Program-made: the position numbers and the translations under genes
Source: Epiperipatus broadwayi
Lineage: Eukaryota > Onychophora > Udeonychophora > Euonychophora > Peripatidae
DNA length: 64,000 bases
Reading direction: 5' to 3'
Assembly: GCA_028023455.1 (NCBI GenBank)
Contig: JAQFVV010006312.1
Location: 2,455,898-2,519,897, forward strand
The notes under the pieces: generated by a model
Database searches by the model: none
Told to the model about the DNA's origin: nothing
What the model saw: the letters and a program-made list of their open reading frames with translations, nothing else
Shown here: positions 23,700 through 37,790 of the stretch, piece after piece
How the letters are laid out: every line of letters starts with the position of its first letter
Position numbering within the stretch: position 1 is the first letter of the stretch

Positions 23700-24785
23700 A
23701 AGATGATAGGCAATAGAGATTTCATATAATTATCTATGAGGTTCCTCCAGATATCTCCAATTTTCTAATATATAAATACAATTCTTTCAGGTGCATTTTA
23801 AGATAGACCAGCAATCTTAAATTAGCCCAATTTATAATTTCTTGATATTTTTTTTATCATTTATTGAGTATTTATTAATATAAAATTATTACAAATTGAT
23901 CTATAGATGCCAAATTTTCAGAATTCATACCTTTTACATCATTTATTTTAGTCAAATATACTAAAGATTATTACACAACATTATTTATTAGACTATAGAT
24001 TAGCATAACATTATTAACTCAGATTTAAACTTAGTTAAAATTATATATCTGTTTTTTTTTTAATTAAACATAAACATGTGGTATCTGTAATCCAAATTCA
24101 TCAATACGAATCATCATTTATAGATACCCTTAAAACTTCCCATTCAGCCACACATTTTTAAAACAAGAATAAAGGCATCTGAAAAAAGTGCATGATGCTA
24201 AGATGCATTTTATGCCGAAAAAGCACTCTTTATTTGACCTAAGTTTCATTTTCTTCTTCTTTTTTTACTACTTGTTAAGCATTTCTCAATATTTAATTAC
24301 TGCAATTTGATCTACAGCTGTCAAACTTTCTGCATGAATATAAGAAATTGTGACTAGGGCTAATTGAAAAATTTTGAATCAGCATGAATCTTTTCATATG
24401 TTTCAAGAAAATGTATTAGAATGGTAGTCTTAAATAAACTTTAAAAAGATAATATACACAGAATGAAGACAAAGTTGGATTAATAAACTGTGTGTTTATG
24501 TTTATCAGGATTTAAAATTTTTATTTAAGCAAAAAGTGATGTTATAATATTTAGTTTAATCATTCATGTACTTTTCTAAGGTATATGGTGTGAAAGATGT
24601 AAAAAGTTTGATATTCATATATCAAATTATTATATATATGTTAAATTAAATATTTTGGACTTTTAGATTGATAAAGAGAGATAACTTGTTTTTTTTTTTT
24701 TTGATATTGCACAGAAATCTGTCAATTACTATTTAGCATTTCTTAGAATATACAAGTTACTTTCTTGCTCTATACACAAATGCAT
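23700..24785. other. AT-rich DNA without a recognised gene
   Basis: Two stretches (about 23870-23930 and 24270-24340) resemble each other around a TTGATCTA core, too weakly to define a repeat. Nothing else was recognised. Confidence 0.45.

Positions 24786-24833
<48 letters not shown>
24786..24833. repeat. (CA)n(TA)n microsatellite
   Basis: A CA repeat runs directly into a TA repeat. The S repeat starts at its end. Confidence 0.9.
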
Positions 24834-24966
24834 GCTGGTTCAGCATGAAATATGTATAATGGAGATCATTTATCTTTTTTACATGTATGTGGTCATGTAT
24901 ATTGTTTCTATAAAATGGAGAGAATAAAGAGAGCTGGAAAATCTGGGTTCAAATGCCTTCTAATTA
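24834..24966 (+). repeat. S repeat, copy 1 (short SINE-like)
   Basis: It starts GCTGGTTCAGCATGAAATAT and ends with CTGGGTTCAAATGCC, which resembles the T arm/B box of a tRNA. Two more copies stand in tandem at 32502-32796. Confidence 0.6.
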
Positions 24967-26126
24967 CATCTAGTTTAAAGAATATATACTATACATGTAT
25001 TTAAATATTATATGTATATACACCCATTCATTACACTTTTCAAGCTATTTGAATATTATTTTTTGATTTTTCAATAAACAACATAGTTAGCTAATTAATA
25101 AAAAGATTTACAATACTATGTTATGCCTTCAGTTATTATAAAATAAAAGAATTGCATAATCAATTGCTTAGTTCATTATAAGATATTCAAATTCAAAGTA
25201 ATGCCTGAGCAGAACTGTTTTTTTAATTTTTATTGATTAACCTTAGTTCTTCTCTTCTTAAAATAAATTCAGGAATATTTAACTATTGTATTCATCACTG
25301 ATGCCATTTAAAACCCATATTAATAAGATATGACTATACCAACCTTTATAAAGTATTTTAAATTCTTGTATAGTTCTTCATAAAAAAAATAATTTGTCCT
25401 CTAAATTACAATATGTGTACCAACAACTATCTTCTATTTGGATATATAAATTAATTTTATTGTTTAGCCTTTATATGAATATGGAAAATTCTGTAAAGTA
25501 TAGTATAGTGTTTACTAAGTACATTAACTAAAATCTGAAGAAGGCGTGACTACACTTTTGCACTGATATTGCACACAACTAATTCTCTATTTCTATACAA
25601 TTATTTAACTGATAATAATCATACAAAACATGTACTTTTCATATTTTGTATGATTACATATTTTGTGAAAAGTATATAATTTTTAATATTTAACTACTAA
25701 TAATTAAAAATTATGATTAATATTTTGAATTATCATTATTAGATGCTATATAGTCAACTATGACTTCTGACAATTATTTAAAAAGCTAAAATGTATTTCT
25801 CCAAAATTACTTATCTATTTAGTTTATGGCTCAAACTTTATTTACATTAGCACTAAGCATTATGCTATTCTTTAATAATTAGATTATCATTTGGTGTATG
25901 TTGTTGTCTCTGAAACAAAAAAAAAACTTTACCATCACCTGTTTAATTGCATGATTACTTTCCCCATTCTATAGTTTAGTATTCAACTTTTATGTCTTGT
26001 AAGAAATGCAGGAGCTTGATTCATTTTAAAATCATTAAACTCTCTTTTAAATAATACTTACTTTTAATACTAATTAATCTACAGAAAAATAATTAATGTA
26101 TTTTTCTAGTAAATTGGAAATAAAAT
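24967..26126. other. AT-rich DNA without a recognised gene
   Basis: No motif or repeat was recognised. Confidence 0.55.
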
Positions 26127-26137
26127 AAAGTATATGT

Positions 26138-27006
26138 AATTTAAGCAATGTTCTTTGAGCCTAAATTCTTTGACCTCCTGTTGAAAATTAACCTGAATGC
26201 CTTACCTACTAAACATTTCCTTGTATATCACCAAGGTTTCTTAAGCATTGATTCCATTTGCTCCCTATGGCTCAGAAAGAAAGAAACTTCTCTACATCTC
26301 TTCTGCCACTGCCTTTACCTTCAACCCTACAGAGACATTATAGCCTATATGCTAAAAGACAAAAGGCCTATATTATCAACTCTCATTGACAACATGCTAC
26401 ATGGATCGATCCCGAAGATATGGTTCACCCATTGCTGGCTGACTTTTAATCATGTTCCATATCATCAACTTGATTTGTATATTGATAAAATTAAAAAAAT
26501 CCAGAAGAGGAACAAGAATTTGCCCTCTACATCTTTGAATCCCCATGCAAGCTGATTGTTAAGCCCCTCTAAGGCTGGTACCTTTCATACCTATGTGGAA
26601 ATCTTCTATTCTAGAAACAATGATTAATTGGCTAGTATGCATTTTTTTGGGATTGATTACTATTTGCCTCCCTTCTTAAGCCTATACTGCAATCCTTGGG
26701 CATTATCATGTTGGAACTCATGGTGAAGGGTCAGATTTACTTATGTAATTCTAAGGTTTTCATGAACAAAACTTTGGTGTTATTTTTGTACACTTTGAGC
26801 CATGCAAGTTTAGTCACCAATCTCCAAGACATCAAATCCTGGCCCTTTCCTTTGCTCATATGAATCTTGTAATCCTTTTAGATAGTACATTGCAGCATGT
26901 GTCATCATTGAACTTTTTCTTTCCTTAAATACCAATTAATGTATCCCAGCACTAATTTTAACATATGAGTTGTATCCAAAATTTTATATATTTTATTAAA
27001 AAAAAA
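26138..27006 (+). mobile_element. 5'-truncated LINE insertion with 11 bp target duplication
   Basis: AAAGTATATGT occurs just before (26127-26137) and just after (27005-27015, overlapping the A tail) the segment. The insert starts inside ORF2, contains about 430 bp of 3' untranslated sequence and ends in a poly(A) run. Truncation at the 5' end, an A tail and a target duplication are the signature of target-primed reverse transcription. Confidence 0.8.
26148..26555 (+). pseudogene. LINE ORF2 C-terminal fragment with zinc-finger-like motif
   Basis: This 135-codon frame is intact but lacks the N-terminal part of its protein. NLNALPTKHFLVYHQGF followed by CSLWLRKKETSLHLFCHC is the tail seen in several LINE ORF2 proteins: a segment xNALPT, then CxxC...ETxxHLFxxC. 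The downstream part is Lys-rich and probably binds RNA. The Met at 26148 is an internal codon at the truncation point, not a real start. No separate product is expected. Confidence 0.75.
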
Positions 27007-27015
27007 AGTATATGT

Positions 27016-27739
27016 GAAAACTGTAAGAATAGAATAAAATAAATAAAAATAAACTATTATGATACTTTATTTTTATCAAAATAATTGGCATTTAGCATAA
27101 CATATGCACTTGCAGCTGTAATAATTACCATTAATATGTTTAACCAACTTTTTTTTGTATAAAAATTGTTACTTTCAATATTAATATCAACTACATTATC
27201 AAAAGTTAAGAATAATAAATGCAAGTTGCTAGAGCTTATAATTTGTTGAACTTAATACTGAAGGCCCAAATAAGGAGTATGTAATATCTTTGCAAGAATA
27301 TTTTAGCCTTAATGCTGATATAATTTATATAGATTTACCAAATTACCACAATGTTGCAGTTAATGTAGTAAACTCCTATTATTTTGTATTTAGGAAATAC
27401 TGAATTAAAAAATATATATTTTACATCTTACCTTATATTTTTAAAATTTCTTATTTAATAATCAGTAGAACTGGATTCAAATATTAAAAAAAATCTAGTC
27501 ATGTCTTTATTGTGATTATACAGATATGATGTAAAGCATCCAATTTCAAAAGGCTTTTATATAATAATTTTATAATTTGTAATCTTTGTTGCTTGTATAT
27601 ATGTATTTTTAAACATATTTGACTATTATATAAAATTATCCATATAATTTTATTTTTAATACCAATAGCTTATTTATTAAAATCATATTTTATTATAACT
27701 TTCTGTGTGCATTTTATTATATATACATATATATATAGA
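27016..27739. other. AT-rich DNA without a recognised gene
   Basis: No motif was recognised. Confidence 0.55.
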
Positions 27740-29640
27740 AGTGCTCACAAATGAGTATGGCTATTCCAAATCTAAGGGAGAAAAACAAAAGAAAATATAT
27801 GCTCTAGAAATGAGTTTTGCAACTACTAAACCAATCTCTGAAATACAAATATGTTCATATATAGAATATGCTGGTCTATTTTTCTGTTTATTTAATATTT
27901 TATAATATCTTTTAATTTCTTTAGCAAATGTTTTCACACTAACTGTAACTCTTTAATGTATTATATTTTCTACTATATCTTTTCCATGCATACTTTCAAT
28001 ATTGCATTTCTTTAAAATGATTTTTTAAAAAGGTTTTATAACATAAGTCAGACCTATTTCTCCAATGTGACCATTTTACCATAAAAAATTCTTTTAGGAT
28101 TTTTGTAAAGATTCATGATAATAGTATTTTACTTGTATCTGTATATTTTATTATTTATATCATCTAGTATTAAGTATTGTATGTCTTTAGAAAAATTTGT
28201 TTAGATATTAATTATTTAATATGAGATGGAGGAAATAGTCCAATATATAAATACAACCCTTTTAGAATATTTTGCATTGCTAATTTGTTTTTACATATCC
28301 AATTAAATAAAAGTATGATTTTGCAATAGTGGACTCTATAGTTTCACAATTAGCAAGCTGGAATATATATGTTGTTTTTTTGATGTTGCTGTTATGTTTT
28401 AAAAGGTTTATGAAAATCCTTAAGAGAAACTCTTCTAATGCCTTTGTATTGCATTAACAGAGTATCTAAAAGTATCACTTGTATAAAATAAATAAGATAA
28501 AATAACAGTGCTATATACAATTAACTTGACTGCAGTAATTATATTCTTATGATCAAATTCCCTGTCTTTTAACTTTTTTAACAGCAGCACTTTAGAACCA
28601 GTGTTGTATCTCATCATCCAATTCCACCTTCCCATTTATAAAACTATTAAGATATTTAAACTATTTTACATTCTCAAGTTAATAGCTATCCAAGGTATTA
28701 ATTGTTGAGATATTTTTTCCTATCACTTGTTGGTAAAAAACTTGAGCTTTTAGAATATTAATTATTAAGTCATTATTTTTAAATGTTGTATTCAAACTAT
28801 CAAGTACATTCTGTAAACTGTCTTTTGAATGACAAAAATAGCATAATCATTAGCATTCTGTAAATCCAAAATCTAAGAAGTTCATTGTTTTTGCTTTTAA
28901 TCATTTCAAATTAAAAATGCCACCATTATGCCCATTTAATTAAGCAATTATCAACAGTTACAAAGATAATCATCATAAAAATTGAAAAAAAATATTTGAG
29001 CAAGTTTATTTCCTTGTTTAATACAAATTTTTATTTTCTTTTCCACTTGAAGTAATAATCTTCTCATCTTATCATGTTGAAACTGTATAATATGAATTAA
29101 TTTTAATGGACAATCAACTAATTTTAATTAATGACGCAAATAAATTGTCTGAATTAAAAGAAGCAATATTAAATCATTACTTTTATTCTAATACTTTTCT
29201 TGCATTTGCCTGGCAACACAAACTATATCTAAAGTTCTTCTTGATTCTCTAAACAACAATTAATTTTTGGTATCTAGTCATCTGTAACTGAAAGCAAACA
29301 ATTCAACAAAATTCTTGAAAATACCTTTATCTTGTGAATTAATGCAATCTTATCTATTCCCTTTACTTCTATAAATTGGAATGTTAGAAGCTTTCTTAAA
29401 ATCTAACTTCAAGAGTCTATATATTTCTAACAAATTTCAATATTTTTGACAGTAACATATCACCAGGATATATTAAAACTTCTCCATGTATTTCATTAGG
29501 ACTGCAGCCATTCCATTTTTCAAATTACAAAGAGATGGTTAACATTAACTATATTATATTGCTTTTAATAGCATATCATTTCAATTGATGAAAAAATGTC
29601 TTAAAATAAACTAACAGGATTATAACTAAACTAAGCCATA
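27740..29640 (-). pseudogene. Decayed LINE ORF2 with RT domain (copy 2 of 2)
   Basis: Minus-strand readings in order: KNGMAAVLMKYMEKF, FKKASNIPIYRSKGNR, FRESRRTLDIVCVARQMQEK, QFQHDKMRR, then FYQQVIGKNIS, FKYLNSFINGKVELDDEIQH and NIITAVKLIVYSTVILSYL. This follows the RT of invertebrate LINEs whose conserved pattern is IYKxKGxR, (ESQC)GFRxxRxTxDxVFxARQxQEK, HDxM, YLGSxIS...LDxEI, TKxxVYxAVVLxxLLY. Motifs A and C are scrambled by frameshifts. The 3' half aligns with the copy at 1750-2715. The 66-codon open frame at 28635-28435 is part of this relic. Confidence 0.7.
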
Positions 29641-30089
29641 GTGGTTGAAACATGATGGTATGTGAAATTTTTGAAAAATAATAGATCTATTTTATAAAAA
29701 TTATCATTTTTTTCCAGATGATATAAACATTTGTTTGTTTACTATTTTTAAAATAAAAGTAATAGTATCTTTTATTGTTTGTCTCTACAAACTCTTAGCC
29801 TTATGTATATTGTGCCAAGAATCAATACATGAATGTAGGCAGTTAATTATTTAAAATTAAATATTATAATTGCAGCAATTTTTAAATTTTGAACACTTGT
29901 GGGGTTTAAATTATTTTCTTAAATTTTTCTAAATTCTAGTTGTTAAGGATCAATTATTTATGTAGATTACTTTTTAAATATGTTCATAATCTAGTCTATA
30001 TTTCTACATCATTTGAACATTTTACTTGATCACTATGTGGCCAATAATAAACAGTTTGAATGGAACAAACAATCTGCCAAATATTTTAC
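29641..30089. other. AT-rich spacer
   Basis: No feature was recognised. Confidence 0.5.
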
Positions 30090-30270
30090 AATTATTAAAC
30101 AGGCAAAACTCTTCATACAGTTATGTACTAGCATAAGAGATGATGATCATGTGATATTTTATGATTTGTTAAAATATTTCAAATTATTCAACAACTGACA
30201 AAGTTAATAAACATCACATGACCATAACCTCTTATGCTTGTGTATAACTGTTGTTAAAATAGACAAAATT

Positions 30271-30309
<39 letters not shown>

Positions 30310-30935
30310 ATATATATAATATATATATATTGTCACACACAACAAGCTAGAGTACTCAATGGATTCCAGAAGGCTTGTGCATAAAATCCCCATCTAGTGC
30401 CTACTCATCTAATATCCCCAGACTAGTTTCTGGCTTATGGCCTTTGTCAGTGGGAAGCCTTGTTGCTGTGTATAACAACAGTTATACACAAGCATAAGAG
30501 GTGGTGGTCATGTGATGTTTATTGGCTTAATACCAATCCTGTCTAATTGGATAGTGGTGGCTATGGTTATTAAAGAACCAAAGACACCAAAATGTATGAG
30601 TACTGAACTGGATTCAGACCCATATGACTATATAAGCTAATGGGCTTGGATTGAAAACATTAAGGTGTTTTCAATTTAAGACTCATAGTTTTGTAATTAA
30701 ATGGAGATAAAAATTGTTTGCTGGAGGGTTGCATTAGATCCTAAGATCTAGGTGCAGTGCTCCCAGATCCAAGACTCCTCACTGACAAAGGCCATAATCC
30801 AGAAATTACTTTGGGGATATTGGATGAGTAGGCACTAGATGGAGATTCTATGCACAAGTCTTCTGGAATCCATTGATTACTCTAACTTGTGTGTGGCAAT
30901 ATATATATAGTGAGTTTTGCCTGTTTTAACTGACA
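30090..30935. mobile_element. F1 foldback family cluster with an internal TA repeat
   Basis: Fragments in order: arm start CAGGCAAAACTCTTCATAC with tail GATCATGTGAT (30101-30160), reverse tail CATCACATGACC (30200-30260), a TA repeat, then a long copy (30335-30935) with arms AAGGCTTGTGCATAAAATCC and GAGATTCTATGCACAAG and end GTGAGTTTTGCCTG. The long body at 30510-30800 is the reverse complement of 13900-14180, so it belongs to the full-length family member. No ORF is supported. Confidence 0.7.
30272..30333. repeat. (TA)n microsatellite
   Basis: About 60 bases of TA repeat with one TTGTA interruption, inside the F1 cluster. Confidence 0.9.
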
Positions 30936-32501
30936 AAATTCAGATAACTCTTTGATTCTTAAGATAAAAATATTTATGGATTAATGGTATACAGATAAAT
31001 AATTCATATATAAACAGACGAACTAAATGGGTTAATAAAAATTAAGACACACTAATACCCATATGGTAGATATAAAAATAGTTAGATCGATAAATAGTTA
31101 AATATATAGATGAATACTTTGATAGGCAAATAGCAGGTATATAGAATACATTAAAACAATAGAAAGTCGTTAACTAATATAAGTGATTTTTAGTATCATA
31201 ACTGTAATGTATATCAGGATACCTTGTTTATATCAAATATTTATATTGAGAATGAATATACTATATTGCTGTATAATGAAAATAAAATTATGGACATTAA
31301 GTTAGTATTACGGACGTTTCAATTGGTTTGATATTTAAAAATGTGGAATCTTAATTTTTTTTTATTAAATGTATTAATTTAATATACATATAGTTTTGTA
31401 GCTTATCTTTCCAAATAATAAATACGCACGATATTGTTCTTCAAACAGCACACATATATATGTAAATGGAATTCTCGTGCACTTATTCAGAGATTGACTT
31501 TAAAGTTTAATTACTTTTTTTTTATATATTCATTATTGTTTCACATTTCATTTTAATGAAGATAAGATATCATAAATATTAATACAATCTTTTTTTAATT
31601 CAGTTTTAAAATATTTTTAAGTGTAAAACATTGATTTTTAATCAGAAATATTTTAATATTACTGAGTAGTAATGCCTTCTAGTGAGATTCGCAGAAATTA
31701 TTAAGACTCAACATTGAAGAGGTTATTAAAAATAAATAATTAAAAACTTGTTGACAATTTCTTTTTAAAGTGTAAAAATCCGTGATTTTTATGCCTCATT
31801 CTCTGCCTCTTTACCTCGCTTGTATCTATTATTCATTGAGTAATGATCTTCTTTTGTTTATCCAGCTGCCGTGCCTATCTTTCGTTCTGACACTTGTCTG
31901 CTTTTTTTTCAAAGGATTTGAGTCAAAGATGCACAGAAACTTTCCCGTGGAACAATTTTTGTTTTAATAAGAATCACAGGGATAAAATCAAGAATTTCTA
32001 CAATTAAAGTGTTCTTCTTTTAGTAAATGGAATTTAACCAAAAAGAAAAAGAAACAGTAAGCTGAAATGTTAAAACAACTGGCGTGAGCAATGTATTTAA
32101 ATATTCTGTCATGCACATACATAAAATTATATGCGTGGAGGAGTTATATATGTAGGAGTTTATCATACTATATATAATATAAATGGTAAAAGAATAAGAT
32201 TGCTTAAAATAGTATAATGTTTTTTTTGCTAATATTTTCATGAATTTTGGAATAAAAATCATTAAAAATTATTCCGCTAAAAGCTGCTACGATTAGATAA
32301 TAAAACAAAAACATATGTTTGTATAAAAAACATATCAAATATATATTATAGTTATAATTAAACCTAATTATTTTTCACTTATTTTATTTTTTACCTATAA
32401 TTTGTATTGTATTCACTTTAATTTTAAATAATTGTGAATGCCGCAGCAATATTTTTATTTTTTACACTAATTTTGTTATATTTACTAAATTATATTATGA
32501 T
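30936..32501. other. AT-rich DNA without a recognised gene
   Basis: A pyrimidine-rich tract followed by AG near 31915 could mimic a splice acceptor before a 17-codon reading, but nothing else supports an exon. Confidence 0.5.
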
Positions 32502-32796
32502 CTGGATCAACTGTGATCGTTTAGCATAAAATATGTGTGTTGGAGATCTTTTTTCTTTCACATGTATGTGGGCATGTGTATTGGTTGTATAAGATGGAAT
32601 AAGTAGTTGTAGAGAGTTTGAAAGTCTGAGTTCCAATCCCTTCTAATCTGGACCAACTGATGATTGCTGGTTTAGCATGAAATATGTATATTGGTGATTA
32701 TTTATCTTTTCGACATATATGTGTTTAAGGGTATCAGTGGTATGAGATAGAGTGGAGAGTGGTGGGTCATGTGAAAGTCTGTGCTCATATACCCTA
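32502..32796 (+). repeat. S repeat, tandem dimer (copies 2 and 3)
   Basis: Two units of about 145 bp in the same direction begin TCTGGATCAACTG and TCTGGACCAACTG, share TTTAGCAT(A/G)AAATATGT and a GGAGA-rich segment, and the first ends GAGTTCCAATCCC, a tRNA T-arm-like motif. They match 24834-24966. Confidence 0.65.
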
Positions 32797-35700
32797 TATA
32801 CTACATATATAGACACAGGTATATAATAAGCCTGTGTGCTTCAGTTAATAAACATATTTATAACTTTTTGTGTGTGCATAGATAATGTAAAGTTAATTTA
32901 ATTTATGAGGAGTAATAATTTATTAAACGGGAATAATTTAAAATTTTAAATAAGTTCCATTAAAATAGCCATTGGTTTTTCCTAGATAAAACTTTTAATT
33001 ATTTTATTTTTCTCTTACTATTATAAAGATAAATACAATTATTATTTCATTTTAAATACAAAGAAATTAAATCAGTTTACATTATGTCATAATACTTTAC
33101 TAACCTCTGTTTATGCAATTTGTTTTCTGCTAATATTTCTTCAAAAAATTGTTTTATGACATTTCTTAGTTGGAAAAATGTCAAACAAATAATAATAAAA
33201 GGGATGAAAGTAAAAGCTTTTAACCTGCTATTCATCAGAAAAGAAAAAAAATTAAGAAGTAAAGGAAAATTTGATGTTACTGAAATTTTTATTATCAATC
33301 TTCTAAAAAAGTATTACTTTTTTTTTTGCATTGCCGAGTAAAATACTATTGAATGTATTATTACAAAAAATATTTTTATTGAATTGGACAAGAACGAAAA
33401 TGAGTGGTAACAGAACTTCTAAAGAGTATTTTATTTATAAACTTGATTATGGTTTTAGGAAAGAAATCTGGTATTTAGATGTAATGATTAACTCAAAAAC
33501 ACATTAAAAGGATGCAATATTGATTGCTTTCATTGAAAAATACAGCGAGGAATAAAATACAATGAAAATCTACAATTAGGCAACTATAATAAAATCTTTC
33601 TGAAGAAAAGCTTATTGCAGAAAAGAATAAGCAAAAAAAAAAAAATAATACAAGAAGGCAGATAACCATAAAAACAGATTAGCATGTGGTATATGTGGAT
33701 GTATTTGTGGTTTATTAAATGAGATTCATATTTATTTCAAAATTAATATCTAATATAATTCAATGTAAATCTTTTATAATTATTCCATGACCATCAGAAT
33801 AATACGATAAATAAAACTTCTTAAATAAAACATATCAATAAAAAAAATATTATAACTTTTAAATACCAATTTTATTTGTGATGGGCAAATATTATGTCTT
33901 AATTATAATTATCTGTGATTATGTAATTGTGATGTGAAGAAATTGAGTCAACACCAAGACTTATAAAACAAATTTAACAATTTTATTAACAAACTTAACA
34001 ATAAAATTATTTACATTATTTACAATCTGAAAGAATTCTATTTATTCACATTTAAGTACTTTTCTAATATAAATTAAATGACTTAAAATATAGGTTATGG
34101 GACATTCTTCTTAAAATACCTCTTATTTTCAATATATTATTATATGATTTTTTGTTACAGTTATTAAATTTTATTAATTCAATAGGTTTTAAAAAATATA
34201 AGGTAATAGTTTTAATATGAACTTACTCTTGTTATTTAGCTTTTAAATAAAATAATTTATTCTTCTGTATAGTCATTCTTCAATAAATAATTATGTGAAC
34301 GACCTTGATTAATAGCATACCATCAAACTAAGCTGCTTATTAATTATTACTTTAAATTTCAAATATAATGTATGTAGTAGTGTGTTGTCATAAAACTACT
34401 TTTATAAAAACTTATGATTACTTACATCCATTAAACATGATTCAGTCTATTACCTTTACTTGTAAATAAAAATATGCATTATAAGTATGTCTTTGAAATT
34501 CTTAATAATTAAATAATATCATTATATATTCCATTTTTATTATCAAGTATTTATTTTATAAAAAATAAATAAATATTATTTTTAAATATGAGAAGTTTTA
34601 TGATTCTTTCACTGATGAAATTATGTTCTTATAATTTTTTACACTTATTTTTACTCTAAGCAACATAACTTATCTTATCCACTTTAAAACAATTCTGTAT
34701 TTCCAAACTTATTTGTTATTTCCGATTTTAAAATGACCCTCCTTTACGATGCAACCCATTAAATTTCAATAATAAGTAAACAAGTAGGTATATTGTATAC
34801 ACTATAACTTCAACTTAATAACACCTTTATCAACTAATCATCATGGACACAGTGTACAAGAAATGAGGTATGACTTATTTGTCTAATAACTCTACTACCA
34901 AATATAATGTCCAGGCTATTTATTCAGCACTATGGCACATTAAACTTTAACACCTAGAAAATAAACACTGCCATGAATATACACAAGCTATAGGGCGAAG
35001 TTATCTATACTTGCATAATCATCAATATAGTATACTTTTATTCCCATATAAATAAACCCTACATACAATATTACCTTGGTCTTATGTAACCTAATACTAA
35101 GATATTATCATTAAAGATCTATCACCTTACATCGCTAATTGCCTTCCCAAATTTCTATAATAACAAATAAATGCATTTTTTAAAATAACAGTCTAACTAA
35201 CTCATAAGACAAGATTATTTCATTCTTTGATAGTTCTCAAACTTAAGTATAAACAATCAGCATCAATGTTATATTTTTAATATTTTAAACTACTCAAATA
35301 AAACATCAAGTTCAGTTATAATAGAATCATATACTTATATTTCCCTTATTTTTAAATATCTTTACGATATCAATAAAATTATGCATATTCTTAAAATGAC
35401 TAAACAAATGATAAACTATGTATAGGTATCGTGTTTTATATACACATCCATACATCCACACAAAATAATAAAATACATTATAAAATCATAAATATTTTAC
35501 ATTATTACCATGAGTAATTTCTGTTGGCAATTACTTAGTTGATGTCTTCTGGATCACAAACTAAATAAAACATTTTAATTATCATTTATTCTATATTATC
35601 ATACTTTAAAATATATTAAGTTTTTTTTTTTTTAAATTATTAAAGATTTTTTTTTCCTTTACAATAAAAATTTAATTACTGGGTTAGTAAATAATTTAAT

Positions 35701-37790
35701 GTTCTATCCCTATACTGTGAATAAACATTAATATAAATTTTTTTAGTAAAAAATAATTTAAAATTATATTTACAACAGCTCCATTAAAATTTCTCATGAT
35801 GAAATGTTCTTTTCTCGATCATAAGTTCATTACAGGAAGTGTCTTTTTCTCCTGGTAAAACATTAGTAATTACACTTTTGACGCCAATAACTATGCATGC
35901 TCCAAGATTCTACATTGCAACATAAAATTCAAAAATGACTGTTCATGTTAAATACGGTAAGTTTACTTTAATCTATAATATTCAAACTGATATAATCAAT
36001 ATTTTTTTTATCTCCAAAATTTTAAAATATTCAGGCCTTCATTGCTATGTAAATATCTAATTTAAATACTTTTGATATTCTTCGTTAAGGCAATTTCAAA
36101 TTCTTGTAACTTTTCCATATTTACTGAGGTTCAATGTCTTCTGATACAACCAATAAACTTCCCCATAGTTCACCGATAACTTAAATTATTTCCACAAATA
36201 AATCTCAGAAAACATTTTGTATGTCCAGCATACACTAATTATTAATTTTGAATATTTTTAAATATGATATAAATCATATTTGCAAATGATCTTAATTTTT
36301 ATATTTTTTAAATAAATATCCCAGTTTTAAATTACTTTCAATATTTCTTCAGAAATAAATATGTTAGCATTCCAAAATAATTGTTTGATCCAATTTAAAG
36401 ATTTTTCTTTTTGAAAAGTATTTTACTATCATATTTTAAATAAGTTTTCTTAATAAAATATTTCACATCATTTTACTTTCCATTTTTGCGGAAATTCTTT
36501 ATATTTTCTCTGTGAAGTTCTTTTTATGAAATTCAGTTGTAGATTAATATGACTTATTAACACAAGCAAAATTATATGCTTAATATGACAATAACACTTG
36601 AATATTTCCATCAATCTTTTTACATTTAGTGACAATTTCTCCATGTTTAAGTTAATGATAAATTGGATAAAGTAAATTGGCAAGTAAGGAACTACTTATT
36701 TTTAGCCTCACATTTCCATATCATGATATTATAACAATAAATTACTATACTTTTAGAAATTTAAATAAAATAAAATTGACTATTATTCAACCAATTAATT
36801 TACTGAAGTGTAGTAACAATAATGACGGTATAACAGTATAATGGTATATAGGATATAAGTGACCTGGAATTTTCTGCACAGCTGTTTTATACCTCCCAAA
36901 TTACACATTTTCAGTGGTCAATTTCAACAATGCTTACTTCAACAAGCCTGGGAAATGAATGCCAGATCAAAGTTAAAACTAATAAAAATTTATTAAATAT
37001 TTATTTTTATTATATTATTCAATTTTTAATTAATTTTCATATTTTATTTACACTTAATAAATACTGTAAAATAACTTTTAAAAATCACATTTCAATATTT
37101 AATACCATTTCTACCTTTATTTTAAATCTAACATTATTATTTTCAATACAAAACATTAATCTAATTTCAACTATTATATTTATTTTTTAAAAACCTAATC
37201 TAATCTCTATAACAGATAACATTATTTTATTTCCAAGCACAGGTGTGAATATTAGATGTCACATGATTTACAAAACTAAATGAGATGCTAATAATTTAAA
37301 TGAAACTAAAATAAATAATTTAATTTATAAAATATTACATCAATCAATATTATAGCATAATTTTAAAATAATTATTTTAATATTACAAAACCAAAAATAC
37401 ATTTTTCTCCCTACATTATTACTTTTAAATAAAGGATTTTAAAATATAACTACTAAATACAATTATTATTATTGAATAATCTATTCGTTTAACTTTAAAG
37501 TACTACTTTTAAAATTTACCTTAATTATTATTTATAAGGCTTATTAAATCAGTATGTCCTATGGCCAATTATCCCAACCATACAATCTTATAATGATTTT
37601 TAGTTAACTGTTTTCTTACAAATACCAACATAATATTATACATCAATTATTTTACTTGCCTTAACTAAATTATTCCAAGATTATTAACACATAACATACA
37701 TCATCCCTTACTTAACTTTAAAATTTTCCGGTAAATTGATAGAAATAATCCATTCTAACATAAACAAAAGAGTACAATATATATATATAT
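32797..37790. other. Long AT-rich stretch without a recognised gene
   Basis: Five kilobases with no domain, repeat family or RNA gene that I can support. The ORFs here (for example 33120-33341 and 36930-37190) are rich in Ile, Lys, Asn, Phe and Leu, as expected of AT-rich noise. Confidence 0.5.

Noticed and set aside
31880-31965. Possible last exon (pyrimidine tract, AG, 17 codons, stop)
   Set aside because: No partner exon, no recognisable protein; such tracts are common in AT-rich DNA.
35800-35870. Possible micro-exon between CATTACAG and GTAAAAC
   Set aside because: Nineteen bases without homology or neighbouring exon; chance match to splice signals.
36930-37190. 86-codon hydrophobic frame as a membrane protein
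   Set aside because: Its Ile/Phe/Leu/Asn richness is what AT-rich noise gives; no start context or homologue recognised.
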